Below are positions 60,357 through 64,000 of a stretch of DNA of 64,000 nt, piece after piece. The first letter of the stretch is position 1. Each line of letters begins with the position of its first letter. The notes beneath the pieces were generated by a model. The model saw only the letters and a list, made by a program, of their open reading frames with translations, was not told where the DNA came from and did not search any database. This DNA is from Clostridiales bacterium (GTDB lineage: Bacteria; Bacillota; Clostridia; Lachnospirales; Lachnospiraceae): positions 1 through 64,000 of the forward strand of contig JAGZHZ010000001.1 of assembly GCA_018366495.1 (NCBI GenBank), given 5' to 3'. The position numbers were made by a program, and so were the translations under genes.

Positions 60357-61730
60357 TTGCAGGAACTTGTCTCATTATCTTCTCTTCATTATCTGTATCT
60401 GCTCGGTGTCCTGATCATCATCATTGTCATGGTTGCGCGCGAGGACACTCCGATGATCTGTATCGGCTTTCTGTTTATTCTCGGCTTCGTCGGAAAAGGA
60501 AGTATCATCGGTGGAATTCAGACCGTTTTCCAGGCAATTTTATATGCAGCAAAAGAATTTATGGAAATCATTGCTACGATCGCCCTTGTAACCGCACTTT
60601 CAAAATGTCTGATTGATCTGGGCAGTGATTATCTTTTAATGACTCCTATGTCTCGAATTATGAAAAATCCTTCCGTCACCTGGTGGATTTTAGGAATTAC
60701 CATGTTTTTATTCTCTCTTTTTTTATGGCCCTCTCCCTCTGTCGCTTTGGTTGGAGCGATCATGCTCCCTTTTGCAATCAAGGCCGGCTTAAACCCGCTT
60801 GCCGCTGCGATAGCCATGAACTTATTCGGACATGGCTTTGCCTTAAGTTATGACTTTGTCATTCAGGGAGCCCCTGCGATCTCTTCCTCTGCTGCCGGTA
60901 TTTCTGTGACAGATTTTTTATCGGAAGGTACTCCTGTTTTTCTGGTGATGGGCATCGTTACGGTCATTTCCGCCTTTCTCATTCATCGAAAATCTTTCGC
61001 AGTTTCCCCTAAAATGATCGCCGATCAGGATACGATTTCTGCCAAGCCGTCACATTTTTCTGCAGCTGCCATCTTTCTTGCCATTTTGACACCACTTGCT
61101 TTTCTGGCCGACATTATTGCAATGATCGTCTTTGATTTCAGCGGCGGCAGTGCAACGAGTGTTGTGTCGGGAACTGCTCTTCTTCTGATGTGCTTCGGTG
61201 CATTTTTTGGATTTAAAAAACAATCTTTTAGTAAAGTTACCTCTTACATCACAGAAGGCTTTTCTTTTGCGATCCGTATTTTTGCTCCTGTTATTATTAT
61301 CGGAGCATTCTTTTTTCTGGGAGGTTCTGGGATCACAGAGATTATGGGAGAACAGTTTCAGACAGGTCTGTTAAATGACTGGGCAGTCTGGCTTGCTGAA
61401 AATGCACCTTTAAATAAATATGCCGCTGCTGTCATTCAGGTAGCAGCCGGTGCTTTGACAGGCATGGATGGTTCTGGTTTTTCCGGTCTTCCTCTCACTG
61501 GTTCCCTTGCACAGACATTTGGTTATGCTGTCAATGCTTCTGTCCCTGTTCTCGCCGCACTTGGTCAGGTCACCACCATTTTTGTAGGAGGAGGTACTAT
61601 CGTCCCATGGGGTCTGATTCCGGTCGCTGCAATCTGTAATGTCAGTCCTCTGGAATTGGCACGAAAAAATATCATCCCCGTCTGTATCGGGCTTCTAGCT
61701 GCCTTCCTTACCGCCTGTCTGTTGCTTTAA
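60357..61730 (+). CDS. GntP/ion transporter superfamily-type permease, substrate unknown
   Basis: This 457-residue protein has about 12 membrane segments (for example YLYLLGVLIIIIVMVA, AAIAMNLFGHGFALSYDFVI, AAIFLAILTPLAFLADIIAM). The Gly/Pro-rich WPSPSVALVGAIMLPFAIKAG and GTIVPWGLIPVAAICN are typical of the large ion-transporter group of anion and amino acid permeases. The TTG start follows GGAGCG by eight bases. Because it is transcribed divergently from asparaginase, transport of asparagine, aspartate or a related acid is a plausible guess. The sequence does not prove it. Confidence 0.7.
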   Translation: MQELVSLSSLHYLYLLGVLIIIIVMVAREDTPMICIGFLFILGFVGKGSIIGGIQTVFQAILYAAKEFMEIIATIALVTALSKCLIDLGSDYLLMTPMSRIMKNPSVTWWILGITMFLFSLFLWPSPSVALVGAIMLPFAIKAGLNPLAAAIAMNLFGHGFALSYDFVIQGAPAISSSAAGISVTDFLSEGTPVFLVMGIVTVISAFLIHRKSFAVSPKMIADQDTISAKPSHFSAAAIFLAILTPLAFLADIIAMIVFDFSGGSATSVVSGTALLLMCFGAFFGFKKQSFSKVTSYITEGFSFAIRIFAPVIIIGAFFFLGGSGITEIMGEQFQTGLLNDWAVWLAENAPLNKYAAAVIQVAAGALTGMDGSGFSGLPLTGSLAQTFGYAVNASVPVLAALGQVTTIFVGGGTIVPWGLIPVAAICNVSPLELARKNIIPVCIGLLAAFLTACLLL

Positions 61731-61819
61731 TAAAATAATATACATTTTTTATCACTGGTAGCTTAGTTTATCTGTCACTTTTCACTTTATCTATTTATTT
61801 TACAGAAAGGAACATAACA

Positions 61820-63652
61820 ATGAGTAGTATTGCAGGATTTTTTCATTCTAATCAAAATTTTCAGGAACATCCTCGCCTGTATCGTCCTTGTCTCGAAAAA
61901 ATGAATGACGTACAGAAGCACAGGGGGAGCGCTGATTCCTCCATCTATCTTGATGTCCATTGCGGGCTTGCCTTCAATCAATCCGTTTCTGGCGATCCAT
62001 CTCCCTATTTCTGCCGCAAAAACGGCAGACTATATGCCGTTATGCTGGATGGTATTTTATACAATTCTGACGAATTAAAGCACGATCTGTCTTCCTGGAA
62101 TTGGATGTTTGACCGTGGCAGCGATGCAGAACTGTTTCTAAAATCTTTTCTGCAGTATGGATTTGACTTTGCCTCTCGTTTAAACGGCGTATTCTCTGCT
62201 GTTATCCTCGATTTTTCTCAAAGAGAATGTTATCTGTACCGTGATTTTTTTGGCACAAAACCTCTTTTTTATACTATCTCCAAAGATGGAACCCTTGTCT
62301 TCTCATCTGAAATCAAAGGTCTGTTCTGTTATCCCGGTATCACTCCAAAACTGTCTTCTGACGGCTTAAATGAGATCTTCAGTTTAGGACCTGCAAGGAC
62401 TCCTGGAAACGGCGTATTTGATGGAGTATTTGAAGTGCCTCCTGCTCACTGTCTCATTGCTGCTCCTGAAGGCACTTATCAAAAACCATACTGGCGTCTG
62501 AGCTGCCATCCTCATGAAGATGATGACAAAACTACGATTGAAAAAATATCTTTTCTTTTTCAAGATGCCGTAGAACGGCAAATGAAAGGCACGGCTCCTT
62601 TTTGTACTTTTCTCTCAGGAGGTGTCGACAGCAGTCTTGTCTCTGCCATCTGTGCCAAAATTTTACAAAAAAAAGGGGAACGCCTTACTACCTTTTCATT
62701 TGATTTTTCTGAGAACAGCCGTTATTTTCAATCAAACGCTTTTCAGCCTTCTCTTGATCGTCCTTACGTCGATCAGATGGTTTCTTTTTTAGATTCTGAT
62801 CATCATTATCTGGAATGTTCTCAGGAAACCCTCGCAGAAAAACTGACAGACTCCGTGATTGCACACGACCTGCCTGCCATGGCAGATGTAGATTCCTCCA
62901 TGCTTTATTTCTGCTCACTTGTCCGGCAGACGCATACCATTGCAATGACCGGAGAATGTGCCGATGAAATCTTTGGAGGTTATCCATGGTTTCACAAGAC
63001 AGAATGTCTGTACGCTGATACCTTCCCATGGTCTATGGATTTACGTCCTCGTCAGGCTTTGCTCCGTGACGATTTTCTGGAATCGCTTCATATGGAAGCA
63101 TATATCAAACATGCCTATGAATCCTCTGTTGCGCAGGCGCCGCTTTCTCCCGATGATTCTGATCTGATTGTACGCCAGAAACGGATCGCATGGCTCAATA
63201 TATCCTGGTTTATGCAGACCCTTTTAAATCGCATGGACCGTGCTGCTGCATACTCTGATCTGGACGCGCGCATTCCTTTTGCCGACCGTCGACTTGTCGA
63301 ATATCTGTTTCAGATTCCATGGGAAATGAAAGCCAAAGGCGGTGTCGTAAAAAGATTGCTGCGCGAAGCAGGCCGCGGAATGATTCCGGATGAAATTCTA
63401 TTCCGAAAAAAATCTCCATACCCTAAAACATATCATCCCCAGTATGAACAGCTTCTAAAGAAAAAAATCAAAGAAATTTTAAGCGATTCTTCCTCACCTA
63501 TTCTTTCCTTTATTGATCCGTCTAAAGTAAATACTTTTCTCTCCAGTCCGTCAGATTATGGCAGACCATGGTACGGTCAGCTCATGGCAGGACCGCAGAT
63601 GCTGGCATATCTCATTCAGATTAATGAATGGCTGACTCTCATGAAACTATAA
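61820..63652 (+). CDS. AsnB-family asparagine synthetase lacking the glutaminase nucleophile
   Basis: This 610-residue protein has the two-domain AsnB layout: an N-terminal Ntn-type glutaminase domain and a C-terminal ATP-dependent synthetase with S266-G-G-V-D-S-S272 and a downstream GECADEIFGGYP. Family members begin Met-Cys-Gly; this one begins Met-Ser-Ser-Ile-Ala-Gly, so the catalytic Cys2 is missing. The usual NGEIYN substrate loop reads DGILYN. It may make asparagine from free ammonia, or form another acyl-adenylate-driven amide, as in beta-lactam synthetases. GAAAGGAACATAACA precedes ATG 61820. It lies 89 bp downstream of the permease gene on the same strand. Confidence 0.87.
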   Translation: MSSIAGFFHSNQNFQEHPRLYRPCLEKMNDVQKHRGSADSSIYLDVHCGLAFNQSVSGDPSPYFCRKNGRLYAVMLDGILYNSDELKHDLSSWNWMFDRGSDAELFLKSFLQYGFDFASRLNGVFSAVILDFSQRECYLYRDFFGTKPLFYTISKDGTLVFSSEIKGLFCYPGITPKLSSDGLNEIFSLGPARTPGNGVFDGVFEVPPAHCLIAAPEGTYQKPYWRLSCHPHEDDDKTTIEKISFLFQDAVERQMKGTAPFCTFLSGGVDSSLVSAICAKILQKKGERLTTFSFDFSENSRYFQSNAFQPSLDRPYVDQMVSFLDSDHHYLECSQETLAEKLTDSVIAHDLPAMADVDSSMLYFCSLVRQTHTIAMTGECADEIFGGYPWFHKTECLYADTFPWSMDLRPRQALLRDDFLESLHMEAYIKHAYESSVAQAPLSPDDSDLIVRQKRIAWLNISWFMQTLLNRMDRAAAYSDLDARIPFADRRLVEYLFQIPWEMKAKGGVVKRLLREAGRGMIPDEILFRKKSPYPKTYHPQYEQLLKKKIKEILSDSSSPILSFIDPSKVNTFLSSPSDYGRPWYGQLMAGPQMLAYLIQINEWLTLMKL

Positions 63653-63700
63653 TCGTTCTACTTTAAATTTTTCTTGTTTCTTTCCCTGTTTTTCAGCTAA

Positions 63701-63739
63701 AAAGGGCTGCTGCAGATCTAAGATCTGCAGCAGCCCTTT
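63701..63739. terminator. Strong bidirectional terminator between the AsnB-like gene and gpmI
   Basis: An 18-bp perfect stem (AAAGGGCTGCTGCAGATC / reverse complement) with a three-base loop separates two convergent genes, with T-rich flanks on both sides. Confidence 0.85.
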
Positions 63740-63756
63740 CTCATTAAGTCTGCATC

Positions 63757-64000
63757 TTATTTCTTTAAAAGTAAGGACTTTCCTGTCATTTCTTTCGGCT
63801 GCTCCATTCCCATCATTTCAATCATAGTCGGCGCAATATCAGCTAAACATCCGCCTTCTCTCAATGTATAAGCCGGATCATAGTTGACAAGGATAAATGG
63901 AACCGGATTTGTCGTATGCGCTGTAAATGGCGCTCCTGTTTCATAGTCAACCAGCTGCTCTGCGTTTCCATGATCTGCGCAGATAAAAAGCTGTCCGTCC
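63757..64000 (-). CDS. gpmI: 2,3-bisphosphoglycerate-independent phosphoglycerate mutase, C-terminal end
   Basis: The last 80 codons of iPGM, running off the right edge. They contain the metal-binding CADHGNAEQ and the conserved AHTTNPVPFI and LADIAPTMIEMMGMEQP, and end KSLLLKK. It interconverts 3- and 2-phosphoglycerate in glycolysis with manganese. The coding end lies about 18 bp past the strong terminator hairpin. Confidence 0.95.
   Translation of the reverse strand, partial: DGQLFICADHGNAEQLVDYETGAPFTAHTTNPVPFILVNYDPAYTLREGGCLADIAPTMIEMMGMEQPKEMTGKSLLLKK

Overview
The window looks like chromosomal DNA of an anaerobic, spore-forming Firmicute of class Clostridia, most likely family Lachnospiraceae. 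The base composition is AT-rich, and ribosome-binding sites are strong AGGAGG types, often paired with TTG or GTG starts. Family-typical genes include spoIIM, rny, scpA/scpB, a tyrosyl T-box leader, BlaI/BlaR1 pairs, a CooS carbon monoxide dehydrogenase cluster and secreted GH3 glycosidases. The genus is not decided by the sequence. Nearly everything is on the minus strand, so gene order below is given in transcription order, from high to low coordinates.

Region 1 (1-9.7 kb): a dense minus-strand run of metallophosphoesterase, scpA, scpB, a phospholipase C-like protein, yqeB and yqeC. It continues through an internal promoter into a three-subunit molybdenum hydroxylase (FAD, 2Fe-2S and Mo subunits) and a MocA-type cytidylyltransferase. 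A D-Ala-D-Ala carboxypeptidase runs off the left edge. Region 2 (9.8-18 kb): a second D-Ala-D-Ala carboxypeptidase, rpsU, alaS, an NlpC/P60 hydrolase split by a huge Ser/Glu-rich insert, a tiny membrane protein, tyrS with its T-box, and rnhA. Region 3 (18-31 kb): a membrane-anchored MutS homologue, a precorrin-2 dehydrogenase, DAHP synthase (plus strand), xerD, spoIIM, rny, recX, recA with a LexA box, a beta-helix transferase, topB and an ABC exporter with an altered Walker B. Region 4 (31-42 kb): asd, argH, queH, a plus-strand two-gene ABC importer, a nitroreductase, and the operon cooS - 4Fe-4S ferredoxin - NAD(P)/FAD oxidoreductase. Region 5 (41.7-54.6 kb): a YARHG-repeat protein and a carbohydrate-sensing locus. 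That locus holds a YesM-type kinase, a YesN/AraC-type regulator, a solute-binding protein and two secreted GH3 enzymes, one permuted and one frameshifted. Region 6 (54.7-64 kb): a divergent sirtuin, a MATE exporter, blaR1/blaI, asparaginase, a divergent permease, an AsnB-like protein without its catalytic cysteine, and the 3' end of gpmI.

The observations I rate highest are these. Three half-sites at exactly 21 bp spacing sit on the promoter of the first GH3 gene, and a matching pair sits upstream of the second. The CooS keeps every C-cluster ligand but has lost the proton-relay histidines and the catalytic lysine. The AsnB-like protein lacks the N-terminal nucleophile and sits beside asparaginase. 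The NlpC/P60 catalytic domain is interrupted by about 227 residues. A structured relic resembling an IS200/IS605 right end (omega-RNA-like) lies in an otherwise empty 380 bp gap.
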